A DNA stretch of 38,403 nucleotides, taken from Paenibacillus ferrarius (GTDB taxonomy: Bacteria; Bacillota; Bacilli; Paenibacillales; NBRC-103111). Under the pieces are notes generated by a model. It was not told the DNA's origin. It did not search any database and saw only the letters and a program-made list of their open reading frames with translations. Below are positions 7,712 through 15,532 of this stretch, one piece after another (positions within the stretch are counted from its first letter, which is position 1; each line of letters opens with the position of its first letter). The stretch covers positions 1 through 38,403 of the forward strand of contig NZ_MBTG01000048.1 in the NCBI RefSeq assembly GCF_002027705.1, given 5' to 3'. Both the position numbers and the translations under genes were made by a program.

Positions 7712-8630
7712 TTATTTTAGTGTCATCGGCGTGTACGTTTGAGCATCCGTCCATGTTCTTGCCCAAGATTTTGCTTTATCTTCTGTTCCATCAGTTGTAG
7801 CTTCGTAGGTGCTAACTGACATAATCTCACCGTTTGAATTTTTACTGAATTTATCAAGAATCCAAACATGAAATCCAGATTTATTGGCAATATCACCTTG
7901 TACTAAGCTACTCCATGTAGTATTAGTAAAAACTTGATTTAGCGTTGATGTACCATATTTAGTTCCAAAATTATAAGCAGCAGAAACAAAACCGCTGCAA
8001 TCCACACCTACTGCACTGCTCGTTACAGTTGAAGAAATGTTTCCAGCATACTTCCCATTACTTATTCCTGAAGTAAAGTTGATATAGGTTCCACTTGTTC
8101 CTGTATCAACACCATTCATGCCACCCCAATTATAAGGAATGCCATTCTTAGTATCACCTGAACTAGATGGAGCATAGTCAAGGTGGGCTGGTGCTGTTGT
8201 GACTGAATTATTAGGTGTTCTGTTAGCTGACTTATACGTCCATTGTACTCCCATCATGTCATATGCTCTTGAAAATGCTGTAGAACGAGATGCGGCAGCA
8301 ACTTCTACTTCGCGTTTTTTATCTGAAATCGGCTTCGGATCATAAGCAAGCGCTATTTCTTTAGTGAGACGTGTTTTCTTATCTGATGTACCATTTAATT
8401 CATAGAAATTAACGGTATTATTGCTTAACACCATTTGGTACACTCTTCCCTTTTTAGTCGTATAAATAAATTTATTCGGGATTTTAACAGTATATTCCGT
8501 TTTCGTAGGAATTGCCAAGTAAGATTCAACTAATTTCCCTTTTTTGTATTTATTTACAGCGGTTTCTACATAAACATCTTTCCCGATAAGCGCTTCATTG
8601 AGGAGATAGCCGATTCTCCGATAATAAAAG
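7712..8630 (-). pseudogene. NlpC/P60-like cell-wall amidase, N-terminus damaged
   Basis: The C-terminal ~200 residues carry GIPYNWGGMNG, VDCSGFVSAAYNFG (nucleophile Cys) and GDIANKSGFHVWILDK (catalytic His), the core of NlpC/P60-type peptidoglycan hydrolases or related amidase domains. The frame stays open upstream of a TTG at 8518 (ALIGKDVYVETAVNKYKKGK) to a TGA near 8630, with no ATG and no signal peptide, so the true N-terminus seems to be lost. On the other strand, a different coding-like tail begins at the same place. The call is a truncated gene; expression from an internal TTG cannot be excluded. The 3' end is marked by the hairpin at 7635-7680. Confidence 0.6.
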
Positions 8631-8758
8631 ATATTTCAATGATGACAGGACATTCGAGAGATTATTTTATACAGTCAACGCCAAATGGAAACAAATTCGA
8701 TATAGCAAAAATAAAAGAGGCTCAGGGTAAAATACTTTCTAAGTTTGAAGAGTACTAG
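8582..8758 (+). pseudogene. C-terminal fragment of an unrecognised protein
   Basis: A plus-strand frame ending in a TAG at 8756-8758 has protein-like composition: RFIEEIADSPIIKDISMMTG, then HSRDYFIQSTPNG and a charged helix KIKEAQGKILSKFEEY. No start or ribosome site is visible and the frame overlaps the damaged amidase 5' end, so it looks like the 3' stub of another gene joined there by a rearrangement. Family not recognised. Confidence 0.35.
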
Positions 8759-8780
8759 GAAACCTCCAATGGCCGGTAGC

Positions 8781-8822
8781 AGTTGGCACTTGGTGACAGC
8801 TTCGCTGGAATTACCCCTACTA
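8781..8822 (-). repeat. Copy 3 of the AGTACCAGCGAAGCTGTC repeat (inverted)
   Basis: The reverse complement of the copies at 1711 and 6949, with a few changes (AGTTGGCACTTGGTGACAGC and TTCGCTGG). It marks the boundary between the debris region and the GC-rich module. Confidence 0.7.
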
Positions 8823-8883
8823 AGAGAACACGGAATTTTCAGCAAAGTTTAGCCGTCACTTACGATACGATTCACCCTATCAT

Positions 8884-8918
8884 CAAAAAAACGAAAGACG
8901 CCTCATCGGGCGTCTTTC
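8884..8918 (-). terminator. Terminator of the minus-strand TetR gene
   Basis: The arms GAAAGACGCC and GGCGTCTTTC enclose a 6-base loop. Read on the minus strand it is followed by seven T residues. It lies about 110 bp beyond the TetR stop. Confidence 0.8.
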
Positions 8919-9025
8919 TTCGTATAAAATTCGGTTATGAAATTGTGGTAGCACCTTGTCCAGACGGCCAGTCAACGGAGCGGACCACCGCCATCGCCAA
9001 GATGAGCTCTTGTTCACCGCGACTG

Positions 9026-9598
9026 TCACGTCTGGAGGTGAAGAATAAAGTCCTCGGCCAATTCCCGCGGGATAAGTTGAGCGGGATCGCGACCACTCAG
9101 AATCCAAAAGAAGCTAGGTCCGATGAGCAAGGCTGTGGCTTTATCAAGCGGAACTGACAGCGTGTTCTTCCCGAACACGCACTCGATCACGACACGTGCG
9201 CTATCCCCGAGTGGATCCTTCGCGGAGAGCAGTTTCGCCACGATGGGGTCGTGCTGCGCTTCACCGAGGAGCGCTCGATAGGCTGTGCCAGCCGGTGAGT
9301 GCGCAAGGAAGTGAACGAGTGCTTCCAGATAGGCTGTGAGGTCCTTCAATAGAGCTCCTGAGGGGCTAATCGCCAGCTCCTCCTCGGCATCGGTTGCGCT
9401 GGCCTCGAACAGAATCTCCGCTTTGTGTGACCACCATCGATACACGGTCTGCCGGGACACTCCAGCCCTCTCAGAGATGCCCTTCATTGTCATTGCCGCA
9501 TAGCCTACCTCGGACAAAAGGTCGTCAACTGCATTTAGAATAGCCGTCCTTGCATGCTCGCTTCGGGGTCGACCGACATGATAGTGTTCTTTTTCCAT
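9026..9598 (-). CDS. TetR/AcrR family repressor (GC-rich, actinobacterial-like)
   Basis: A protein of 190 residues. The basic N-terminal arm HVGRPRSEHARTAIL leads into AAMTMKGISERAGVSRQTVYRWWSHKAEIL, a clear TetR helix-turn-helix; the C-terminal ligand domain has the pattern of TetR_C families common in actinobacteria. The ribosome site is weak (GAGG very close to the ATG), which often goes with low repressor levels. The gene is GC-rich and diverges from the DUF3500 gene. The 200 bp between them carries paired operator-like boxes that recur before the downstream SDR-MFS operon, so it is the probable regulator of all three genes. Confidence 0.9.
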   Translation of the reverse strand: MEKEHYHVGRPRSEHARTAILNAVDDLLSEVGYAAMTMKGISERAGVSRQTVYRWWSHKAEILFEASATDAEEELAISPSGALLKDLTAYLEALVHFLAHSPAGTAYRALLGEAQHDPIVAKLLSAKDPLGDSARVVIECVFGKNTLSVPLDKATALLIGPSFFWILSGRDPAQLIPRELAEDFILHLQT

Positions 9599-9647
9599 GC
9601 CTCAACTATACATGGAGGCAGTCTCCTTGTCCAATCACAATTATTTG

Positions 9648-9698
9648 TGGACACAATGTCTCGTATATGATATATTTTCGGTGCACGTTGTCTCGAAA
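9648..9698 (+). promoter_or_regulatory. Promoter with twin operators before the DUF3500 gene
   Basis: TGGACA (9648-9653), 17 bases, TATATT (9671-9676) forms the promoter. Box 1, GGACACAATGTCTCG (9649-9663), overlaps the -35. Box 2, GCACGTTGTCTCGAAA (9683-9698), follows the -10. The box spacing is 32 bp. The same arrangement occurs at 10897-10946. Confidence 0.65.
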
Positions 9699-9795
9699 TC
9701 ATGATTGTGCCCATTTGTTACACCATTTTGCAGATTTGTTGCAGGACAGTTCAATTGATGCCCTTAGAGGGCATAGGAAGGAGGACATACAAATT

Positions 9796-10797
9796 ATGAG
9801 CAAATTTACGACTAAAGTGACAACCGCATTCGATTGCCCATCCATATCGAGTAGCAAAGTCGTCGAGCTCGCGAAGATGTTCGCGGCTACGCTCACCAAT
9901 GACCAGCTCTGTGATTTGAACCAGGACTATTCGTTGAGGAACGCAGTGAACTGGTCGAACTATCCCCAGGCAGCTCTGGGTCGCCGTGGTCGCCGCGGTC
10001 TGCGGATCGACACACTTTCGAGAGAGCAATGGGCAGCGCTGGACACCCTGCTCGCGGCGGCTACCGGTTCCGCCAAGAACAAGGGCTATTACGAAATCCA
10101 ACAGATCCTTAACGCCGATGACTATCTCCGCGATCATGGCGGGGGCCGAGACTACGGGCGGGAAAACTTCTACATTGCATTTCTCGGTACGCCTTCGGAT
10201 TCAGGCAGGTGGGAACTTCAGTTCGGTGGACACCATCTCGCCGTCACCAACACATACGCAGCTGGTGTCCTCGTTGGTGCCACGCCCTCGTTCCGAGGCA
10301 TCGAGCCATTCTCGACCTTCGAATACAACGGCGTCAGCAATCAGCCCCAACAGCAGGCGCAGAGAGCTTTCGTGGAGCTGCTCGCCTCCTTCAATGAAAA
10401 CCAGTTAGCCAAAGCCAAGCTTCGCGGCAAGTACCGCGACCTCTTGCTGGGCCCAGGCAAGGACTGGGCGTTCCCGACTACAGCCGCGGGCGTTCAGGGC
10501 TCCGAGCTGCGCGAGGACCAGAGAGCCCTGCTGCTAACGGCAATCGAGGCGTATGTCAGCAGCATCGACGACGAGAACGCCGTGAGAATTCTTACTCACT
10601 ATGAAAGTGAGCTCGATTCCACGTACATTGGTTATTCGGGCTCAACTTCCGTGAGCAAACCGATGGACTATATTCGCATCGACGGCCCGTCCGTTTGGAT
10701 CGAGTTCTCGATGCACAGCGGCATCATCCTCTCCGATCCTCATCCGCACGCAGTGTGGCGCGACAAGCATACAGACTACGGTGGAACAGCATTCTAA
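9796..10797 (+). CDS. DUF3500 family protein
   Basis: A protein of 333 residues from the ATG at 9796, supported by AAGGAGGAC 9-10 bases upstream; an open frame extends further back to 9550 but without support. It matches the DUF3500 pattern, with a conserved central RWELQFGGHHLAVTNTY and a C-terminal IEFSMHSGIILSDPHPHAVW. These His-rich motifs could bind a metal or cofactor. No signal peptide or membrane segment is seen, so it is probably cytoplasmic. No function is assigned to this family that I can state with confidence. It is GC-rich like its neighbours and driven by a twin-operator promoter shared with the SDR-MFS operon. Confidence 0.75.
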   Translation: MSKFTTKVTTAFDCPSISSSKVVELAKMFAATLTNDQLCDLNQDYSLRNAVNWSNYPQAALGRRGRRGLRIDTLSREQWAALDTLLAAATGSAKNKGYYEIQQILNADDYLRDHGGGRDYGRENFYIAFLGTPSDSGRWELQFGGHHLAVTNTYAAGVLVGATPSFRGIEPFSTFEYNGVSNQPQQQAQRAFVELLASFNENQLAKAKLRGKYRDLLLGPGKDWAFPTTAAGVQGSELREDQRALLLTAIEAYVSSIDDENAVRILTHYESELDSTYIGYSGSTSVSKPMDYIRIDGPSVWIEFSMHSGIILSDPHPHAVWRDKHTDYGGTAF

Positions 10798-10896
10798 CCA
10801 AATCTGTTGCCGCTCCTGCCATACTGATCGCTAAGGCGGCAATCCTGCGCGTCACTACTTTGATATTCACACATATCTTTTTTAAAAAATAATTAC

Positions 10897-10946
10897 TGGA
10901 CACGGTGTATCGTTTAAGGTACATTAGGTTACACGGTGTCTCGAAA
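10897..10946 (+). promoter_or_regulatory. Promoter with twin operators before the SDR-MFS operon
   Basis: TGGACA (10897-10902), 17 bases, TACATT (10920-10925). Box 1, GGACACGGTGTATCG (10898-10912), overlaps the -35. Box 2, ACACGGTGTCTCGAAA (10931-10946), follows the -10. The layout is the same as at 9648-9698, with a box spacing of 31 bp. Confidence 0.65.
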
Positions 10947-11040
10947 TTACAGAGGAATGACTTCGTTGCAATCCTGATGATGCGAGTAACCGAAAAATAT
11001 AAGTCGTAGCCAACAGAAGGGCTACCAAGGAGGAACACAA

Positions 11041-11946
11041 ATGAATGTATTTGTAACTGGAGCATCCGGATGGATCGGATCTGCCACCGTAGATGAGTTG
11101 CTGAAAGCTGGTCACAAGGTCATCGGACTGGCACGGTCGGACGTCTCTGCGGCCTCGCTCGAGAAGAAAGGTGCGATGGTCCTGCGCGGGGATCTCGATG
11201 ACCTTGACTCTCTCCGCCGCGGGGCGACCGAGGCTGATGCTGTCGTACACTTGGCGAACAAACACGACTGGGCGAATCCGGCGGAGTCGGATCGCGCTGA
11301 GCGGGCAGCCGTCGAAACTCTCGCCGAGGCACTAGTCGGTACCAACCGGCCTTTCGTGGTGGCCAATGGCATCTCCGGTCTGGTTCAGGGACGGCCAGTG
11401 GAGGAGACAGACCCGTCACCTGCAGTAGGTCCGGGCTCGAATCGGGGAGGGGCCGAGAATCTCGCTCTCGACTACGTTGGTCGCGGAGTGCGGACCATCA
11501 TTACCCGTTTTGCGCCAACGGTCCACGGAACCGGAGACTGGGGCTTCATCAATTTCCTAATGTCTGCCGCACGCAAGCAAGGCGTGTCCGGCTACATTGG
11601 TGACGGATCCAACACTTGGTCTGCGGTTCACCGTTCGGATGCCGCACGGCTCATCCGGCTGGGACTTGAAAAGGCACCTGCCGGATCGCGCTTGCATGCG
11701 ATTGCAGAGGAAGCTATCACCACCCGGGAGATCGCCGAAATCATTGGATACTCCCTTAACATACCGGTAGTCTCGATCGCGCCGGAGGACGCCAACGCAC
11801 ACTTCGGATTTGTCGGCAGATTCCTCAAATTATCCATGACCGGCTACAGTGAACGCACCCGCGAATTGCTCGCATGGACGCCTTCCGGCCCCACTATAAT
11901 GGAGGACATTTTAGCTGGCGCGTATAAGGAAGCCGGACAACAATGA
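11041..11946 (+). CDS. NAD-dependent epimerase/dehydratase-like SDR oxidoreductase
   Basis: A protein of 301 residues starting MNVFVTGASGWIGSATVDEL, the extended/atypical SDR nucleotide-binding motif TGxxGxxG. ADAVVHLANKHDWA fits the loop before the substrate pocket and NRGGAENLALDYVGRGVRTI the helix after it. A standard YxxxK pair is not obvious, as in atypical SDRs. It could reduce or rearrange the compound sensed by the nearby TetR protein. AAGGAGGA lies 6 bases before the ATG. The stop overlaps the exporter start by 4 bp (ATGA), so the two are translationally coupled. GC-rich. Confidence 0.88.
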   Translation: MNVFVTGASGWIGSATVDELLKAGHKVIGLARSDVSAASLEKKGAMVLRGDLDDLDSLRRGATEADAVVHLANKHDWANPAESDRAERAAVETLAEALVGTNRPFVVANGISGLVQGRPVEETDPSPAVGPGSNRGGAENLALDYVGRGVRTIITRFAPTVHGTGDWGFINFLMSAARKQGVSGYIGDGSNTWSAVHRSDAARLIRLGLEKAPAGSRLHAIAEEAITTREIAEIIGYSLNIPVVSIAPEDANAHFGFVGRFLKLSMTGYSERTRELLAWTPSGPTIMEDILAGAYKEAGQQ

Positions 11947-13478
11947 GCACTACATCACCATTATCCCCCGGTGAAGTAAAACCGTCACGGCAACCTGGGC
12001 TGGTTCTGACATGTGTGTGCTTATGCACCATCTTGGTCGTGGGCCTTGTCGCCGCCATCAATCTAGCGGTTCCGAAGCTCGCAGCCAGCGGGCTGCACCC
12101 CAGCTCTTCGGAGCTGCTATGGATCGTTGACGCATATGTCATCGTGTTCGCATGCCTAGTCATCCCAGGTGGCGCGGTCGGCGACCGATTTGGACGCAAG
12201 GGCGTACTGATCGCCGGGCTTGTCACGTTTGCAACTGGCGCGGCTATCTCGGCTGCCTCCGCGAACGTGACGAGCCTACTCCTCGGCCGCGCGATAACCG
12301 GAGTCGGGGCGGCACTAGTGCTTCCGAACTGCGTGGGCGTACTGGTTCACGCTACCGCACCCGAACGGCGAGGCCGTTCCCTCGCCATCTGGGGCGCGAT
12401 GACTGGTATGGGCGGGCTCATCGGCAACGTTGCCGGAGCGGCACTGCTAACTGCTGGGTCGTGGCGAGCCCTGTTCTGGGCCATTGTGCCAGCCGCACTT
12501 CTCTGTGCACTCTGGACAGCTCTGGCCGTACAGCGAAGCAGCCGCAGCCCGCGCAGTCTTGACCCTGCCGGCACCATCTTGCTCGTCGCTGCAACCCTGG
12601 CTCTCTTAATCGGCATTATCGAGGGGCCGGAGCGCGGTTGGAGCAGCATCGTCGTCATCGCCGCGTTCGCGGCCAGTATCGTACTCGGCGCCATTTGGGT
12701 CGTGGTCGAGCTGCGCGTTCGTCACCCCTTGCTCGATCCCCGCTTGTTCCGTATCCCACTGCTCAGCACCGTCAGCCTTGGCATGCTCGTGATGTTCTTC
12801 GGCAGCTTCGGCCTGTTCTACCTCAACGCTTCGCTCCTGCAGTACGGGCGCGGGTACTCCGTCCTGCAAGCCGGACTCGCGATTGTTCCTATGACGGTGC
12901 CAATGCTGCTCGGCGCACAATTCGTTCCGGGCCTGGTGAGGCGCATCGGCATTCCCGCAACGCTGTCTGCTGCCTTCCTCGCTATCGGCATCGGACTGTC
13001 CGGTCTAACCACCGCCACGCACCAGCCGTACCTCGTCTACGCGGCCTGGCTCGTCCTCATTGGGATCGGCTTCGCACTCGCACTACCATGCTTGACAGCT
13101 GAACTCACTGCTGCGCTGCCCGCCGAGCAAGCCGGTGTCGCAGGAGGACTTCAATCTGCAACCCGGGAACTCGGTAGCGCCCTCGGCGTTGCGGTCGTCG
13201 GCACCGTGCTGACCGAGAGCTTCACCCGGCATCTGCCGGCAAGCCTTCAACACAACGGCCCGATCCCCCGCACGGTCGCCGAAGCAGTCGCTGCGGCCCC
13301 CTCTCAGCAAGCCGCTATCATCGACTCCTTCACCACCGGAGCCGAATCCGCGCTGCAGGTAGCGAGCGTCGTCACTCTCATCGCAGGCGTCCTCGTCGTC
13401 GCGGCAGCATTCCAGGCCAGCAGACGCCGAAACAAGCAAAGCTCAACCACTGTGGGCTCTGAAGCTCCCAATAGATAA
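11943..13478 (+). CDS. MFS exporter, DHA2 family (14 TM), GC-rich
   Basis: A protein of 511 residues with about 14 hydrophobic helices. Motif A, GAVGDRFGRKGVLIAG, lies near residue 80 and the antiporter motif region GVGAALVLPNCVGVLV follows; the C-terminus is a basic tail. This is the EmrB/QacA type of proton-driven drug exporter. It starts inside the stop of the SDR gene (ATGA) and is the last gene of the TetR-controlled module. Base composition and codon use are far more GC-rich than the exporters at 3.6 and 16.8 kb, which supports lateral origin. No convincing terminator follows; a weak AATCTC/GAGATT pair lies at about 13484-13507. Confidence 0.9.
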   Translation: MSTTSPLSPGEVKPSRQPGLVLTCVCLCTILVVGLVAAINLAVPKLAASGLHPSSSELLWIVDAYVIVFACLVIPGGAVGDRFGRKGVLIAGLVTFATGAAISAASANVTSLLLGRAITGVGAALVLPNCVGVLVHATAPERRGRSLAIWGAMTGMGGLIGNVAGAALLTAGSWRALFWAIVPAALLCALWTALAVQRSSRSPRSLDPAGTILLVAATLALLIGIIEGPERGWSSIVVIAAFAASIVLGAIWVVVELRVRHPLLDPRLFRIPLLSTVSLGMLVMFFGSFGLFYLNASLLQYGRGYSVLQAGLAIVPMTVPMLLGAQFVPGLVRRIGIPATLSAAFLAIGIGLSGLTTATHQPYLVYAAWLVLIGIGFALALPCLTAELTAALPAEQAGVAGGLQSATRELGSALGVAVVGTVLTESFTRHLPASLQHNGPIPRTVAEAVAAAPSQQAAIIDSFTTGAESALQVASVVTLIAGVLVVAAAFQASRRRNKQSSTTVGSEAPNR

Positions 13479-13618
13479 AAAATCTCGGCGGGGATCATCG
13501 AGAGATTACAAAACAAACTCCAAAAGCTTGAGAGTAAAGTTGCGCCTGTCGTGCGTTGGGAAATCAGAATAAATTGAACAAGTAAGAAAGACTAACTCAT
13601 AATAAAGGAGCCAATCCC

Positions 13619-14554
13619 ATGAAATCCATTGTTATTGAAGCTTACGGAGATGTAAATGAGTTGAAGTTGGTCGAGGGGCCGACACCCAGAGCAAAAGGGA
13701 ACGAAGTGTTGGTGGAGGTCCATGCCGTATCCGTGAACCCGATTGAATGGAAAGTTCGCTCCGGCTTATTTAAAGATTATATGCCTTTTACGTTTCCAAT
13801 CGTTCTAGGATCGGATGTATCCGGTGTCGTGAAAGAAGTCGGGGAACAAGTTACGGATTTCCAAGTCGGCGATGAAGTGTTTGCCAGCGCGGATCTTTTT
13901 AAACCGGGTTCGTATGCAGACTTTATATTGATTGAAGATCGCCTGCTGGTAGGAAAACCTCATAATGTTTCGTTCGAAGAAGCGGCAGCTATCCCAGTAG
14001 CCGGCCTGACGCCTTGGCAGAGTCTTTCGGATCACGCCAAGCTGAAAGAAGGTGAGACCGTACTCATCCACGGAGGGGCAGGCGGAGTCGGCATTTTCGC
14101 GATTCAATTCGCCAAACATTTCGGTGCGACTGTTGCCACGACGACAAGCGGAAAAAATGTTGAGTTCTTACGCGACCTAGGGGCTGATATCGTGATTAAT
14201 TATGAAGAACAGCATTTTGGTGACCTACTGGCCAAGGTCGATGTCGTTCTGGACACGATTGGCGGAGACGTATTGGCCAAGAGCTATGATGTATTGAAAC
14301 CTGGAGGAAGATTAGTAACGATCACCGGCCAGTCCGATGAAGAGTTGGCACGTCAAAAGGGAATCACGGCATTCAGGGTCAGGATGGCGACCAATGTTGA
14401 ACAATTGGCCGCCATAGCGAATTTGATATCGGAAGGGAAAGTAAAAGTGGTTATTTCGGAACGGTTTCCTTTTACGGAAGAAGGCGTTCGCAAAGCGCAT
14501 CTCTTGAGTCAAACGGGACATGTAAAAGGCAAAATTATTTTAAAAATGAAGTAA
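13619..14554 (+). CDS. NADP-dependent MDR oxidoreductase (quinone reductase-like)
   Basis: A protein of 311 residues, typical of zinc-free quinone oxidoreductases. The N-terminal GroES-like part contains NPIEWKVRSGLF and PIVLGSDVSGVVKEVG. The Rossmann part has VLIHGGAGGVGIFAIQFAKHFGATV, the AxxGGVG variant of NADPH-binding motifs. Zinc ligands are absent. It would reduce quinones or enones with NADPH. AAGGAG lies 8 bases before the ATG. It has normal Bacillales composition, unlike the GC-rich block ending 140 bp earlier. Three hairpins follow. Confidence 0.92.
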   Translation: MKSIVIEAYGDVNELKLVEGPTPRAKGNEVLVEVHAVSVNPIEWKVRSGLFKDYMPFTFPIVLGSDVSGVVKEVGEQVTDFQVGDEVFASADLFKPGSYADFILIEDRLLVGKPHNVSFEEAAAIPVAGLTPWQSLSDHAKLKEGETVLIHGGAGGVGIFAIQFAKHFGATVATTTSGKNVEFLRDLGADIVINYEEQHFGDLLAKVDVVLDTIGGDVLAKSYDVLKPGGRLVTITGQSDEELARQKGITAFRVRMATNVEQLAAIANLISEGKVKVVISERFPFTEEGVRKAHLLSQTGHVKGKIILKMK

Positions 14555-14625
14555 ATGTGTATCACAAATGATTCAAACTCCAAAAAGAAAACACACAAGG
14601 ATGTTCTCAATCCTAAAAATGAAAA

Positions 14626-14642
14626 AGACCCCGAAGGGGTCT
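14626..14642 (+). terminator. Terminator-like hairpin 1 after the MDR gene
   Basis: AGACCCC and GGGGTCT close on a GAA loop about 70 bp after the MDR stop. The following T tract is poor (CAGATTGTT). Confidence 0.5.
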
Positions 14643-14653
14643 CAGATTGTTGA

Positions 14654-14692
14654 GAAACCCGACGTCCTTTTAAGGACGTCGGGTTTCTATTT
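14654..14692 (+). terminator. Terminator hairpin 2, 34 bp perfect palindrome
   Basis: The arms GAAACCCGACGTCCTT (14654-14669) and their exact complement (14672-14687) are followed by TATTTT. It is a very stable stem, directly after hairpin 1. Confidence 0.65.
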
Positions 14693-14703
14693 TCGTATTA
14701 TTA

Positions 14704-14737
14704 GGTCAACCAGAAATATCTGGTTGGCCTTTTTTTT
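14704..14737 (+). terminator. Terminator hairpin 3 with long T run
   Basis: GGTCAACCAGA and TCTGGTTGGCC (one G-T pair) flank AATA and are followed by eight T residues, a classical intrinsic terminator. Confidence 0.8.
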
Positions 14738-14751
14738 AGGTTCGTTATAAG

Positions 14752-14823
14752 ATGGCGGTAGCCGGGAGAACGAGCTCCTCTTAGGGGAAAACCCCGGAAC
14801 AAAAACTGTTCTCCCACTGCCAT
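14752..14823 (+). other. Compact nested stem structure, possible structured RNA or element end
   Basis: ATGGCGGT (14752-14759) pairs with ACTGCCAT (14816-14823). After an AGCC bulge, GGGAGAAC (14764-14771) pairs perfectly with GTTCTCCC (14808-14815). Inside lies GGGG-AAAA-CCCC (14784-14795). The outer stem contains a G-T pair that works only if the plus strand is the RNA. No known RNA family is recognised. The region between here and 15150 holds only gene debris. Confidence 0.4.
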
Positions 14824-14911
14824 ACCTCCTCCCTGCCATCCGTCGGGAATGAGATAATGTTCTTATCACCCTACATATATAGTGTCATACACATTAATGG
14901 TATGTTTTTCT

Positions 14912-15127
14912 TCAGTCAAAAAATAAGTTAGGTTTTTCACGAATAGAACTCACCAACGCTACTGACTTCTTCTTTTGTTGGCTCATTCTCCTAGCCTCAA
15001 AGTACTCACGATCTAAATAAGGATGTTTATCCAGCTTTAACGCAATGTGCTTGACAGTTGGAGTATCTCCTGCATTGAACAATATAGCGTTCCCTTGCCT
15101 GAATACCCATTGTCTAGTGTCTATGGT
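14912..15127 (-). pseudogene. C-terminal coding fragment, family unknown
   Basis: A minus-strand open frame ends in a TGA at 14912-14914. It reads NAILFNAGDTPTVKHIALKL, DKHPYLDREYFEARRM and a lysine-rich tail ending KPNLFFD. The composition is coding-like but there is no start signal; the frame is closed by a stop at about 15127. It adjoins an integrase fragment on the other strand, so this is likely a junction of broken mobile-element genes. Confidence 0.35.
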
Positions 15128-15192
15128 TTCCGATCATTAACATCTTTCGAGTGGTCAGAATGCTTGGGGATTTCCAGCAACACGGCTGTATC

Positions 15193-15429
15193 CTTCGCAG
15201 GTATTACAAGCAAAAGAAACTTCTACAGAGCAAGATATTTGAAGAAAGGCTCCATCATTACGTCATACACTGCGAAATGAGAGAATATTCAAAGGTGACA
15301 CAGAATCATTACAGAAAGATCACCGAGAAATTTTTGAGCTTTCTGGAGTCCAAAAGCGTCCAAAATTGTACAGATATCTCCGCTCGCAACTTGAATGACT
15401 ACATCAACACCCTCCTCGGATACAGTTAA
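15193..15429 (+). pseudogene. Tyrosine recombinase/integrase N-terminal fragment
   Basis: FEERLHHYVIHCEMREYSKV, then TQNHYRKITEKFLSFLES and ISARNLNDYINTLLGYS, match the SAM-like core-binding domain that precedes the catalytic domain of phage/transposon tyrosine recombinases. The frame stops at 15429 before any catalytic R-H-R-Y residue, so it is a relic of about 80 residues. There is no convincing ribosome site. Confidence 0.6.
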
Positions 15430-15532
15430 TGTTGAAACTGCAAAAGAAAATCGAATATGGTTTGAATAAGGATCGCAAATTGTCCGCATTGCATCTTTTT
15501 TCTTCCGCAGGATAGAGCAATAGCGACAGGAC

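Noticed and set aside
9550..9795. Longer N-terminus for the DUF3500 protein (frame open back to 9550)
   Set aside because: It would read through the twin-operator promoter and overlap the TetR start; the ATG at 9796 has a strong ribosome site and begins the family homology.
14568..14750. 60-codon plus-strand open frame after the MDR gene
   Set aside because: It runs through three terminator hairpins, so the translation is a by-product of their repeats.
14752..14823. Known metabolite riboswitch
   Set aside because: The stem plan and conserved bases do not match any class I can recall, and no gene follows that it could control.
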